Shown here piece after piece: positions 19,546 through 30,598 of a stretch of 64,000 nucleotides of DNA. Positions within the stretch are counted from its first letter, which is position 1. Every line of letters begins with the position of its first letter. Source of the stretch: Ascochyta rabiei (taxonomy: Eukaryota; Ascomycota; Dothideomycetes; Pleosporales; Didymellaceae). Made by a program: the position numbers and the translations under genes. The stretch is taken from contig NC_082406.1 of the NCBI RefSeq assembly GCF_004011695.2, forward strand, positions 682,001-746,000, written 5' to 3'. A model generated the notes under the pieces. The model worked only from the letters and a program-made list of their open reading frames with translations, did not search any database and was not told the origin of the DNA.

Positions 19546-21598
19546 CTAATGTAACGTAATCATTTCAACGTCCACCTCAACCACTTGATAGGACACCAGG
19601 CTTTGCATTGAGCGCTTCTTCATTTCCTTGAACAATGGCTCCGTGAAACGCCTTAAAACCGGCCACAGTTCCTTCGTGGCCATTGCACCGTAGATGGGAT
19701 CGTGCCAGCGATGCTCATGATCATCTTTGATGTATGTTCGGTACAAGAACGATAGAGCGGTAGTTTCAATGGACGAATATGTCTTAAAAATCTGTACCAA
19801 GTCCATATGTTTAGTCTTGAGCTCAATATGGTCATTTCTGACTGCGAAATCCGAATTTTCTGCCATAATACCGCCCATTGACAAACGGTCGAAGTTTGTG
19901 AAACCCCAACTCACTGCGAGATCATTCTTGGGATCAAATCCTAAGTCCAGAAGCCTGAACTTCCACATACTCATAGTGTAGCCAGAAGTCTTTGTGCCCT
20001 CGTAGTGTCTCCTGAGCACACCTCCAACACGCCTGCAATCTGCGCGTAATGGCAAAGCTCCGCTAGCAATGATGGCATCGGCTATGGAACCGATATGACC
20101 GAAGTTGTACTTTATGATGCCAGTATCGGATTTTCCAGTGCTGAGATTGACAATGTCGATACGCGATGGAATTAGAGCAAAACCCTTGTTCGCGACGCAG
20201 AAGCCTTCGAAGTCAACCAACCAGACATTCTTCGCCTCGAATGCACCAGAATAGCTCGTAGACGTAAACGGATTATGTCAGCGTTGTTTTTGCCCAGGTT
20301 CAAGCTCCAGTTGATATCCTTTGGCTCCTGAACTTTCGCTGAGAGGGGCTTTCCAGCCGCCATTTGCTCCAACAGGTGCAAGCGGTGCTTCTTGCACAGG
20401 CAATTGTCATTCTATACTTCATCGGTATAGTCTTATTAAGCCCACAAGAGATGACACCATTGACGTATTCTTCTATGTTTGGCTTTACAGATGTTTTGAC
20501 AGCGTTGCAAGGGAAGTCGGCTAAAGTGACAAGGTCGAAATGCTCCGTGGGTTGCTTCCAAGGGCCCCAGGTGACTGTACTAACCGTCAAGCAAGAGTAA
20601 ATCGCTGATAGACTTAGGTTTAGACACTCGCTCACAGCCGTGCCAAACTCTGCCAGCATCGCTCCACGGCTCAACCGAAAGTCCATAGTAAGGTGGAAGA
20701 ATCGCCTCTCCTTTCTGAAAATTAGGGTTGAGCAACCATGTAGATGACTACGTGCGAGGTTAGAGAGTCTCTTGGTCGACTTTGGCGGTGCTATGGCGGG
20801 TAAGAGGTGGAACAAAGAACGTGGCATCAGCGACGTTCATGAGTGTCATTTTCTCAAACTTCTCCTGCAGCTCTGGTCAGGTGTAGCAATCCCACTGAAG
20901 TGCGCACTTCCCAGGAAGTGGTTTGTTCTTGTTTGCAGAATGGGGGGCGAGCTCAGCCTCCTCAAAGAGAACAGGTCGAGAGGTGACCAGGTGTATCGCA
21001 AGTGGACGGAGAGTTGTGCGGCCATCTGTGAACTCAATGGAAACGGGAAAGTGCTCTGGCCAGTTGCCGGTGGGTTTCTGAGTGTACACGGAGCTTTTGG
21101 CATAACCGAGTGTAAGCCTGTTTGAGTTTGATAGGCAAAGCTTTTGCGACCTTGTGATTGTAAGTAGTTTTGATGTAGTAGCGGGAGGTTATCAACGTAC
21201 TCGGTGGTTGGAGCGCATGATTTCTCGACAGATAATGGCTGCAGCATCTTCGCGAGCTTCAATGAATCTTGCACGCTCAGCATTTTTGTTGTTCTCAACA
21301 GACTGTGGCATATTACAGTGCAAACTTTCCTTCTTGTGGCCTAAGAGACCGTACATCGACTTGCTGATGTCCATGACAGAGATCTCTAGCTATTTTGTTG
21401 TTGTGCCGCGCTTATACGACTGTCTCGCATGCATTTTGAAGTCGAATTTGGTGATGGCAGTAGGATGCATTGCTTCGGGCGGCTTGGACGGGTGTGACGC
21501 GTTTGCGGATTGGCCGTAATCACGGTGTTAAGGATGCCGCCTGCTAGTATTTTTTCCTCCTCGGTGTCGCCGCTAGAGCTAACGCCATAGTTAGCCAT
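19546..21598 (-). pseudogene. Decayed protein-coding gene of unknown function
   Basis: Protein-like sequence runs along the minus strand in changing frames. ATG 21598 opens a 70-codon block. A second frame from about 21450 to 20770 reads well but is cut by TAG near 21386, a TGA-TAA pair near 21187 and TGA near 20882. Coding-like sequence then shifts frame near 20400 and again near 20230, and ends in a clean 224-codon block (19546-20220). Some breaks could be hidden introns: a GTACGT donor precedes the TGA-TAA pair. However, several stops sit inside smooth sequence (for example KWLEI-like reading K-stop-LEI). The pattern fits a gene lost by point mutation, perhaps RIP spreading from the nest 2.4 kb away. 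I recognise no family. Confidence 0.45.
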
Positions 21599-24278
21599 CT
21601 CTGAGGGCTCGAGAATCTTATCAGCGGTAGGTTTGGCAAAGTCTTAGAATGTTGCTGTTGTGATAGACAAAGAAATCGGAGCGGGAGCCAGATTTTGGTC
21701 TGTGATAGTTCAAGTGAGAGTGTTTGAGTGCTTAAGTGATAGAGAAGCGGGGGCAGAGACTGGAGCTACAGCGGGGCAAGTTTTAGTGTTGCGTACGGCG
21801 CGTGCGGCACTTTGAAGTAAAGGAGGTATGATTGTAAACGTACTCTGCCAACGGCCTCACACATTCAAAGAAACCTCCAGCTGTGTGATTCGATTGTGTA
21901 AAACTGTCAGACAACCTTTCTTCTACGACCGTCAGCCGCAGATTGCCAAACGCAAATGGCTTCATTATAACCACCTTCTTAACTTCCCCTTGGTTGAATG
22001 CGGAAGGTACAGCTGCGACGCTACTGTCACACTAATTATCTAATTCACTCTGTGCCTTTTTTCCGGCTACAGTTGGGTTGCTACATGGTTTCTGCTGACT
22101 TTGCACATTTTCAATAGCAGCTAAGATATGTTCTTCTTTGTTGAGATCGTGCATCGAGAAAAACCTCTGAGCACAGTTCGTTTAGCTCCCAGGAAAGGCA
22201 ACAATAACAAACAAAAAAATGCCAATTTAACCAAATAGAAACATGGAGACCGAGCAGTAACTATGGATGGTAAGATTCTTGGGACAGAGGGCCGGCCAGC
22301 TACGCATCTCAGCTACAACCAAGATACCAGTCCAGATTCCAAACCAGTGCACCTGATATAGGAATAGAATGGTTGGTTCATGAAAATAAGCAAAGTAAAA
22401 AGCGGAACGACGTGGGCTGTTAATGTTTGGTGGGTTGCCGCTGTTTTTGCAGGACAAAATTTGAACCAATAGAGACGATCGCTGAGGAGAAAGCGTTGTG
22501 TCAGTCCAACGAGCATTCTGGCAAGCGGAACATGAGTTGCTTTTGTCATCATATACGGCCGTGTCTTCATGTTGTCAGTTGCTACCGTAGGTACCCTTAC
22601 CTCGGAATTGTGGTCCCAATCTTACCGCGGAGCAGTGTAAGCACGATTTGGTCGTCATTTAATGCCATCAAAGCAAAGATAACTACTGTTGCTGTGAGTT
22701 AGCTGCCTCAGTGGGATTGTAGGTGATTTTTCCGAATCGTAAGAAGCCGGTATGGACGATAGTAAACGCAGTAATGAAATTAGATGTAACGCAATGGGAT
22801 ATGAGAGTTTTGACATCACCGGCCGTAGGATGGGTGTTTAATTCGGTCTGTCGATGGTGGAAAGAGGCGGCCTGTCCCTTTGATTAGACAGTCAGTGTTT
22901 TTGTCTTCATGCCACCGTCACTGAGAGCTCGGTTTGTCTTGGTGAACTTCAACACGGGATTCAATTACACCAAAGCATCAATCATTTGCCGTGACTTGAT
23001 GAAACAGTCTGGAATCTGTACTCCATAAGATTATCTCAGTCCTGCTAATGTGAGCCTGGAGGGATACTGATGAGCCTAATAGCTAAGCCAAAAAACTCTA
23101 TCCGTGAGATCATCCTCTAATGTAGGACGAATATCAGCGATGGGCCACGCTCATACCATGAAGCAGATGGTACTGCATGGAGAGACTTGATTCGGGGTTG
23201 GTTTGCTGTGAAGTTCTGACCCACCTGATCGGCCGGCACATGGATGTACTTATTTTTGGATAGATACCTAGGTAGTTAAGCATTACCAATTTACAATGGC
23301 ACACCCGAAGTATGCAGTGAACGATACATGATAGAAGATGTGGGGTTTCTATCAGGGTCTTGAACGCAGACTGAGGCTATAAGCTACCTACTTATGCTAG
23401 GTTAACTAATGATGCATCTAGAGTTGTGGATTCTCGAGATATCCTCAACACTTCAGCGAAAGCAAATTGTACCCAGACAAAACTGACTGTAGCACCTTGC
23501 CAGACATATGCCTTAAAGTACAACTGACTAGCCCGCTTTAAATCAACTGTAATGTCGCAGTGCTAACGTGTCCAAACCTGTCTCCCAGACCCGCTTTTTG
23601 AACTGCGAGTGTTATAATTTGACAGTAAGGACGTATTGTTCTCTTATACTTATGGGTCAACCGCAGTGCAAACACCTTCTGCAGGGCGCTCTTACTACTA
23701 GGCTGAAGGTCCTCCTTGAAGTTATGAAACATTATGTGCACCAAGATCAGATAACATATTTAGCAACGTCGCCGATGAATCAAGTCTCATGTATGACACT
23801 ATGTTCACCCTAGCATTTAAGAAATTACAACTCTTGTTGGCTAAAGCCTTTCTCGTTCTCCATTTCAATTTATACGTAAGCTTACGAGTTGGCTTTAATC
23901 TCCCAGGTAATTCCGCGATTAACTGAAGTGGTCGTAACTACTGATTTCTCTTTGCAAGCTTTCCTTGTAGCCTTAAAATACAGTCTACATAGCTTACAGC
24001 CTCTTAAGGCATTCCGAAGGACTTCGTTTAATACAAAAGCAATTCAACTAACAGAATGCCAACATACACAGTCCTCGAGAATGTAGCCATAAGAGCGTTT
24101 TGTGTGTCCTTTCGCGGGTTGAGGGCTGATGAGATGCAGAATTGGGGAGCATGGTCTCCGCTTGCGGACATGCTCGCTTACGTGATGATAGACATCGGCA
24201 CGCTTCCAAGCGGCAGTAGTCAAAACTAGGTTATATTGGATAGTTTAAGATAGTCTTCCATCAAACCATCATTGGTTA
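21599..24278. other. Gene-free region of about 2.7 kb
   Basis: Moderately AT-rich, with short open frames only, none with recognisable features. No inverted-repeat pair or long tandem repeat noticed. Confidence 0.45.
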
Positions 24279-24361
24279 GGTTCGCTGGTGTAGTTGGTTA
24301 TCACGTTCGCCTCACAATAAGTGTCCGCGAAAGGTCGCGAGTTCGAACCTCGCGTGAATCA
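24279..24361 (+). tRNA. tRNA-Val (anticodon CAC) with a 9-nt intron
   Basis: A full cloverleaf can be drawn. The acceptor GGTTCGC pairs with GTGAATC (two G-U pairs). The D-arm is GTG/CAC, the anticodon stem TTCGC/GCGAA, and the T-arm GCGAG-TTCGAAC-CTCGC. The discriminator is A at 24361. The seven-base anticodon loop is CT-CAC-A-C once nine bases (24317-24325) are removed directly after position 37, the canonical site of nuclear tRNA introns. Box A (TGGTGTAGTTGG) and box B (GTTCGAACC) are intact. A run of six T (24366-24371) is the Pol III terminator. Confidence 0.93.
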
Positions 24362-24761
24362 TACCTTTTTTGCTTTTGCAACAGTCTGACTCCCTGCTCG
24401 GTTACGTACGCTCTCTCTAAGCTGCTCTGAATGTCTCTGAGAATGTGTGAGTTTGTGTTCAGGTTTTTCTTCTTGATGTTGGCATCGTCCAGCCGCGGCA
24501 CCCACTCATATCTCGTGCTCCCGAAGCCTGCACAGCGAATGACCTCCAAGATGATAGGTCGCAATCTCAACCTTCAATGGTACGATGCTCTTCTAAGCTC
24601 ACTAATATTCCATAAGCCGAGGGTAAGATTCACGGCAAGCTGCTAGGTAATTCGCGCCTTGGCGAACGACGCGATTATGCACCGTGAAACATGTATCTCG
24701 GATTCTCTGCTTACCTCCGCTTACGACTCACTCTGTGCTTTAAGAACCGACTAGAGCGCCA

Positions 24762-25949
24762 ATGCAGCGCCTGTTCACGCCCTTTCAAGCAGCTTTCAAG
24801 CAGAAAACTGTAGCTACGCTACATTCCCGTATCTCGCCTCGCGCTTTTACTACTTGCGCCAGGATGGCTGCCATCAAGGACCAGTTCTCGTGGACGCCGA
24901 TGTGGCCGCTCATCATCAATGCGCCTATGGCTGACAATTCTGGTGGTCTGCTCGCTGCTACCGTGACGCTCGCCGGCGGGTTTGGACTCGTGGGAAGCAA
25001 GACAGATATGAGCGTCACTCGGTCCGAGTTGAACATCGCTAGAGACACATTCGCGGCACATCCCGAGGCACCGCAAGCCAAGTCCGAGACGCTGAATGTT
25101 GGTGTTGGTTTTTTGCCTTTTGTTCTCAAGCTTGACGATGCGCTCGAGGTGGTGAGAGAGTTCAAACCGGCTGTGGTGTGGCTCTTCGCAGCGAAAGAGT
25201 TCGACGACTATGCGGTATGGGCGAGGGCTGTAAGGGAGGCTTCTCCCTTGAGCAAGATTTGGGTCCAGGTTGGAAGTGTCGCTTCTGCGCTGCAGGTTGC
25301 GAAGCAGACACGACCTGACGCTCTTTGCCTGCAGGGTGCAGATGCGGGTGGTCATGGGTTCGAGAAAGGCGCGGGCATCATCTCACTCCTGCCTGAGACC
25401 GCAGACGCTCTTGAGGAAGCGAAGCTCGAACACGTTCCGTTGTTGGCAAGCGGGGGTATCGTGGATGGTCGTGGCGTTGCTGCAGCAATGGGCTTGGGCG
25501 CTGCGGGTGTCGTGATGGGCACACGGTTTCTGACAAGCAAAGAGGCACTCGTACATCCGGTAGTGCAATCTTCCATCCTTGAAGCGCGAGATGGTGGACA
25601 AGTCACTACAAGAAGCAAGCTGTTCGACCAGCTTAGGGGTCCTAACATTTGGCCCGAAGCGTATGATGGGAGGAGTTTGGTGATCAAGAGCCACAAGGAG
25701 TACCTCGAAGGCGTCAGTCTAGAGGAGATTCAGAAAAAGCATCAAGAAGCTCTACAAGAGGAGGATCTGGGGTGGAAGACGGGCCTAGAAGGACGTGCTG
25801 CGATCTGGGCAGGGACTGGAGTTGGTTTGGTCAACGAAGTGGAAAGTGCGAGCAAGATTGTGGAAAACGTCCGAGACACTGCAAGGAAGAGGCTTAATTT
25901 GTTGCAGAGCCCTAGCCCATCCGAATGGCCGGCACATGGAGGCACCTGA
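24762..25949 (+). CDS. Nitronate monooxygenase (2-nitropropane dioxygenase family)
   Basis: 395 residues, no intron. An FMN-dependent TIM-barrel enzyme family that oxidises nitronates such as propionate-3-nitronate to carbonyl products. Visible family marks are NAPMADNSGG (about residues 53-62, barrel start), GFGLVGS, VQVGSV, the DAGGHG block with the likely catalytic His198, and the phosphate-binding segments LLASGGIVDGRG (228-238) and GAAGVVMGTRFL (246-257). The first 34 residues are basic and hydroxylated without acids (QRLFTPFQAAFKQK, then RISPRAFTTCARM), like a mitochondrial targeting peptide. Starting at Met35 would give a cytosolic form, so two start sites could give dual localisation. 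A tRNA gene lies 400 bp upstream. Detoxification of nitro compounds is the family role; the substrate here is not known. Confidence 0.92.
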   Translation: MQRLFTPFQAAFKQKTVATLHSRISPRAFTTCARMAAIKDQFSWTPMWPLIINAPMADNSGGLLAATVTLAGGFGLVGSKTDMSVTRSELNIARDTFAAHPEAPQAKSETLNVGVGFLPFVLKLDDALEVVREFKPAVVWLFAAKEFDDYAVWARAVREASPLSKIWVQVGSVASALQVAKQTRPDALCLQGADAGGHGFEKGAGIISLLPETADALEEAKLEHVPLLASGGIVDGRGVAAAMGLGAAGVVMGTRFLTSKEALVHPVVQSSILEARDGGQVTTRSKLFDQLRGPNIWPEAYDGRSLVIKSHKEYLEGVSLEEIQKKHQEALQEEDLGWKTGLEGRAAIWAGTGVGLVNEVESASKIVENVRDTARKRLNLLQSPSPSEWPAHGGT

Positions 25950-26181
25950 AGTCCGGAATGGATGATTTGCCAATCTCTGCTTTTCAAGATTGATTGTCAC
26001 TGCTGCACCAAGATCAAGGGGAGTATCACGAGTATAACCTAATAATTCTTGATGAGGGACGAACGTAACGGATAGGATTGCAAGGCAGACTACGCTGTGG
26101 GTATATAACCATGTAGACAAGACATCCGTACCGTAGAATTGAGAACAAAAGCAACAATGCTAGATCAATAATTGACCGCGT

Positions 26182-27940
26182 TTACGAGCCACGTGCTGGG
26201 CTGTTGGCACCACCTTTGTTGATGAGGCCCGAGAAGAACGACATGAGCTTATCGTTGCTCATGGCATTGGGGTCTTGTGCGTCCGGGGATGATGCTTTGG
26301 GCTCGCCGGTGCGATTTGCTTCGCGGTCCTGCTTTGATTTTAGTCCGTTGTCCATCAATCTAAGGTAAGACCGACACATACCTGGAGCCTTTTCACCATC
26401 TCGTCGGCATTCACGTGAATGCCACCCATGTTGAATTGCACAGGCCCAATGTGCTCTTCGACAACGCCAGACGTGTCTTCCCCACTTGTCCCAGCTACAA
26501 CCCAGTTCCTCGCCGAGGGGTCTGCTTCTTTCCGTGCTGCCTTAAGCGCTGCATCCTTCTCATCTTCTTGCCGCAGCTGGTCGAGGATCTGTACCTGCCC
26601 AGCAAGGAAAGCCTGCGGATGCGTGCTTTCGACCTCGATGCCGTTGCCCTGTTTCGATAGCGTAGACAAGGTGAAGTCGTATTGGGGATTCCGGATTTCT
26701 TTCTCGTATATCGCTGTTGCTGAGGTGTCCGGGGTGTGGTCACTGGTCGACGATGTTGGGCTAGGCGTATCCGCCGCGGTTTCGCTTTCTGCTTGTGATT
26801 GCTCGTTTGCCTGTGTCATGCGCTCAGGTACGTCGATATCGATGCTCCATTTCTCGCTGATTTCTTCCACCTCGAAGTTGCCTCGCAAGATTCGAATCTT
26901 CGCCCATGAGTCCCAGTTCGGCGGTACTAGGACTCGATCTCGGTCTGTGACGTTATGCCTTAACTGCTCCTGCTTGAGCAGTGACTTGATACCTAGTGTT
27001 GAGTGGACTAGTGTCTGCAGCGAGCCAGGTGCAGAAGGCATTGTGTAAATCAAGCTGCCTCCATGTTTGAGCAGAATGGTGCGCAGATACTGCAAAATGA
27101 AGTCAAACTCCTCCTCTTTCCAGCCACGCTCTTTCTCCAGAGATTCTATTTTGTCGGCGTTCTGGCACACAACACATAAAGGTAGACCCAGCGGCTCATC
27201 CCACTCTCCAGGACCGAGTGGTATCTTCACGTTCTCCATCGATGTGTTGCCCTCTCCACCTAAAGTGCGCCCTTTGTCTTGCAGGATGGCAATGTTCTCA
27301 TGGAGCACCTCTTTCGAGGCATCGTCAAGTGAGACAACGAGAGAGCGCAACACTCGTATCCAGTCTCGCAGCTGCCGTATCCAGAGCCAAGGCTGATTCC
27401 AATCTAGCAGGATGACAACAAGCATGTGGGGGACGGTACGTGGGTTGAGGTAGGGTTTGATGAGGGGTGTGAAGGACGGCGAGGGGCTGGCGAGCAAGTA
27501 GAGCGAGAGGCGTGCAAGCGTATCTGAGGACGTTAGTGCCTTCCAGGTTGGTTCAAAGGAGCTGCCCCCTTGCCTTCGTGATCTGTGTCGAGTACATCTT
27601 GATATGTGTACCCCAGCGCGAACTGATTCGCAATAGGTGGCTTCCTCCCTCGATCCTGCTGTCTTCTGCCATTGGGGCCATCTGTGGATACAGACTCGAG
27701 GAACTCTCGTTGTGTCTCTGGTGTTCCGCCTGATCCCCTTTGTTAGCCTTCACCCCTGCATCTCCTTGGGGCCAGCGCACCTAGTACAAGCAAGCTCTTC
27801 TCAGGTAATCTCTTGCCACTCGAAATGCTGTCCAACATGGGCTTCCATATTTCTTCCTTGTCTGCATCTCTGCTGCCTGGCCGGTCGTTGGTGCCCGGAT
27901 TGCGCGTGGGGAAGCCCGAGACTCGACGCGCGCTGGCCAT
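26182..27940 (-). CDS. Cytoplasmic dynein light intermediate chain
   Basis: Four exons on the minus strand: 27781-27940, 27574-27729, 26382-27523 and 26182-26328, in frame, for 534 residues. The second intron (27524-27573) starts GC rather than GT (GCAAGG...CTAAC...CAG); the others start GTGCGC and GTATGT. The N-terminal block (KPMLDSISSGKRLPEKSLLVLGG) is the Ras-like fold entry of dynein light intermediate chains. As in other fungi, the P-loop lysine-threonine signature is missing (GGTPETQRE). Further family marks are ALGYTYQDVLD, LARLSLYLL and HMLVVILLDWNQPWLWIRQL. The C-terminal half is a linker with acidic and Ser/Thr-rich stretches and ends in a short amphipathic helix (NDKLMSFFSGLI), the adaptor-binding helix of the family. 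Role: holds the dynein heavy chain and couples the motor to cargo adaptors. Confidence 0.92.
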
Positions 27941-28248
27941 TGCGGAGGCCGGGAGTGCTGCGCTGTGTATTTCACGTGCAAGAGAACGTTCAATGCTCGC
28001 GGCGAGGTGTAGTTTCAGAACGAAGGGCTACACAGAGCGACTGGAAGAGGAAGGAGCGTTGCGACGCACAGTGGATGTGCTATGTGGGGTGTTGTGGAGT
28101 GGACGTGTTGGGTAGCTCTTTGTTGGCCCGCACCTTTTCTGCAGGGGTCCCGCGACTTGCATCTGCCAAGCACCGAGCTCCATCAAAAGTTCACCCGCCA
28201 TGCCGCACCTTCCTCGCCCATAGCCCAGTCGTCTGCCACCCTCTCACC
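27941..28248. promoter_or_regulatory. Bidirectional promoter between the dynein light intermediate chain and IST3 genes
   Basis: 308 bp separate two divergent start codons, so both promoters must share it. C/T-rich stretches precede IST3 (CCCAGTCGTCTGCCACCCTCTC region). No TATA box is evident, as is common for housekeeping genes. Confidence 0.6.
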
Positions 28249-29247
28249 ATGAACTCGGTGCGCGCAATCCAGCAACTGAATAAGCGCGAGCTCGAAGCCG
28301 GCATCAACCCAGAAGGCTCCTGGCACACCGACTACCGCGACACGGCATTCATCTACATCGGCGGCCTAGCATTCGAGCTCTCGGAGGGTGACATCATCAC
28401 CATCTTCTCGCAATATGGCGAGCCTGTATGGGTGAAGCTGGCGCGCGACAAGGAAACGGGAAAGTCACGTGGATTTGCATGGATAAAATACGAGGACCAG
28501 AGAAGCTGCGATTTGGCTGTGGATAACCTGGGCGGCGCAACTATCATGGACCGAGTCATCAGGGTCGATCACGCACGATACAAGCCAAGAGACGATGAGG
28601 ACATGAGGGACAACACCATGGGCGATGTAGACATGGACACCGGGAACGACTCGGATGGAGGCAGACGCAAGCGGATGAAGAGCGAGGGAGACAGTGATTC
28701 AGAGGAGGATAGGCCATTACTGCCGGAGGAGATTGAGCTTGGGCGCCTCATGGAAAAGCTTGACGTCGACGATCCTATGCGCGACTCTATGATCAAGCAA
28801 CAGCAAGAGAAGGTGGACGAGGCAGTTGCCAAGTTGAAACGCAAGATGAGGAAGGAGAAGGAAAGGAAGAGCAGACATGAGAGACGATATCGCAAAGATG
28901 GCTCAAGAGACCGCCATCGAGACCACGACAAGAGGAAACTCAAGGACGCTGATCATGACGACCACCACAGCCGGCGACCTCGGCGCAAGGATGACCGTAG
29001 CAGAAGCCGCGACAGGGAGTCCGACAATGGTCGCCGTCAGAGGAAACCCAGGCATCGGGACGACTCAGAAGATAGAGATCGACGCCGCCACCGTGATCGA
29101 AGTCGAGAGCCACGCGACCACAGCAATGACGGGCATGTCACGGACCGCGACCATCGACGGCGCCGCCACAGCTCCGACAGCCTAGATGGAAGGAAGCCAA
29201 CGTCAAAACGCTCGCCTTCGCCGTACCGTAAACGCTCTCCTCGATGA
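28249..29247 (+). CDS. IST3: RES-complex RNA-binding splicing factor, Ist3/RBMX2 family
   Basis: 332 residues from ATG 28249; the frame is open further upstream but that part runs antisense to the neighbouring gene's first exons and has no ATG of credible context. The N-terminus NSVRAIQQLNKRELEAG and the single RRM (residues 33-110; RNP2 FIYIGG, RNP1 KSRGFAWIKY) are the hallmark of Ist3/Cwf29/RBMX2. This factor forms the RES complex with Bud13 and Pml1 in the activated spliceosome and supports splicing and nuclear retention of pre-mRNA. After the RRM come an acidic segment, a helix (LLPEEIELGRLMEKL) and a long Arg-Asp/Arg-Ser-rich tail ending SPSPYRKRSPR, longer than in budding yeast and typical of filamentous fungi. 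Acts in the nucleus. Confidence 0.92.
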   Translation: MNSVRAIQQLNKRELEAGINPEGSWHTDYRDTAFIYIGGLAFELSEGDIITIFSQYGEPVWVKLARDKETGKSRGFAWIKYEDQRSCDLAVDNLGGATIMDRVIRVDHARYKPRDDEDMRDNTMGDVDMDTGNDSDGGRRKRMKSEGDSDSEEDRPLLPEEIELGRLMEKLDVDDPMRDSMIKQQQEKVDEAVAKLKRKMRKEKERKSRHERRYRKDGSRDRHRDHDKRKLKDADHDDHHSRRPRRKDDRSRSRDRESDNGRRQRKPRHRDDSEDRDRRRHRDRSREPRDHSNDGHVTDRDHRRRRHSSDSLDGRKPTSKRSPSPYRKRSPR

Positions 29248-30598
29248 ACTAACGACCAGATCTCATACACAGATAAGAATTGTCAATTATCCTCTGTATC
29301 GTATGATCGTCGTTGAACAAGCGTCGGCAGTACAAACAGGACCGGCCTCTTGCCAAATGTCTGCGGCGCGAAACTGTCAGTTGAAAGTATCTTCCCAGGT
29401 AGTCACTGAAGGACATACTCGATAGCCAGGATCCTCGCCGCCTCAAAAACCATATTTCCTCGTTTGGGCAAGCCCCAAATGCCGCCACATCTCAGTCGCC
29501 AGGTGCAGGCCAGAGCTGGAAAGTTATACAACAGGGTTCAGGATGTGGCACGATATTGTCTACCGAAAAGTGGTCTTATCTGTCAGTCAATCTCGAAGTC
29601 TTGCATTCAAGTCGAAGACAACACGTCACCACCATGCAATACTTCGGTTCACTACCAAGTCTAAACACAAATGCGATCCCGTACAGTCGTCTTAATGATC
29701 CATTGACACATTTATCTTCGTCACTGCCCTCAACGTTGTCGATGAAAATCGTTTTACGTCCACATATGAGAGGACAGCTTTGTCAAACAGATCAAGGCTT
29801 CTATCCTCTATACTGCAAATCCCAACATACCGCGCTACTTGATCATTCCTCCCGCTCCAGCTATGATGTCCGCCAGATGTCTCAACGAAAGCTCTGAACA
29901 CGTAGTAACATTCGTAGTCGAGTTGCATTGGCCATTTCGACAGTGGGTGGAGTTCTCCACGTCCGGTCTTCTACCTCACCTTCAACAGCGTCAGCTATAC
30001 TTTCATACGACTCGTACTACATACACACACCATTGACTATCTCTCTTTGTATCTCCCGCCCTACAGCACACAGATCTGCAACTAGTCTCATCGTAACCGA
30101 AATACAATACAAGCTATTTGCCTACTCGTCCAGACACCGGCAAGCCAAGCCCAACCTTCCATCATGTCAGAACCAGGCTACAGTGACATGGCACAAGGCC
30201 GGGGCTTCGATGCATCTTATCCATGGAGACGCAGGGCCATCCTACCCAAAATACTCCTGTGATGGCAGTCCAAGTTTGCTTACATGATGAACAAATTTGC
30301 TGTCAACGTTTATACTTAGCAGCCCAACACAACACTGAGTGAATTAAAATTTCTACTGAAGAAGGTCGTATCAAACTGTCTATCACGGCCGATATGTTTA
30401 CTGATTCAGGATGTCAGCTGCTCCTCATACATCTGCAATATGACGTCATAATAGCACTTCAGCTTCGCTGTCAGCATTGGCATCACCATCAGTCCCGGGT
30501 TGAATACACATCGCTTACTTACTCCTCTCCCCTCATACTTGTCATTTGCGACCCACGACACCCGATTCGTTGTATCTGCTTTTGACAACATTCTGCTA
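29248..30598. other. Intergenic region without a supported gene
   Basis: Only short unrelated open frames. No RNA gene or repeat recognised. Confidence 0.45.

Noticed and set aside
27637..28248. Upstream extension of the IST3 reading frame by 204 codons
   Set aside because: It runs antisense through exons of the dynein light intermediate chain gene and its sequence does not look like a protein N-terminus; the family start is at 28249.
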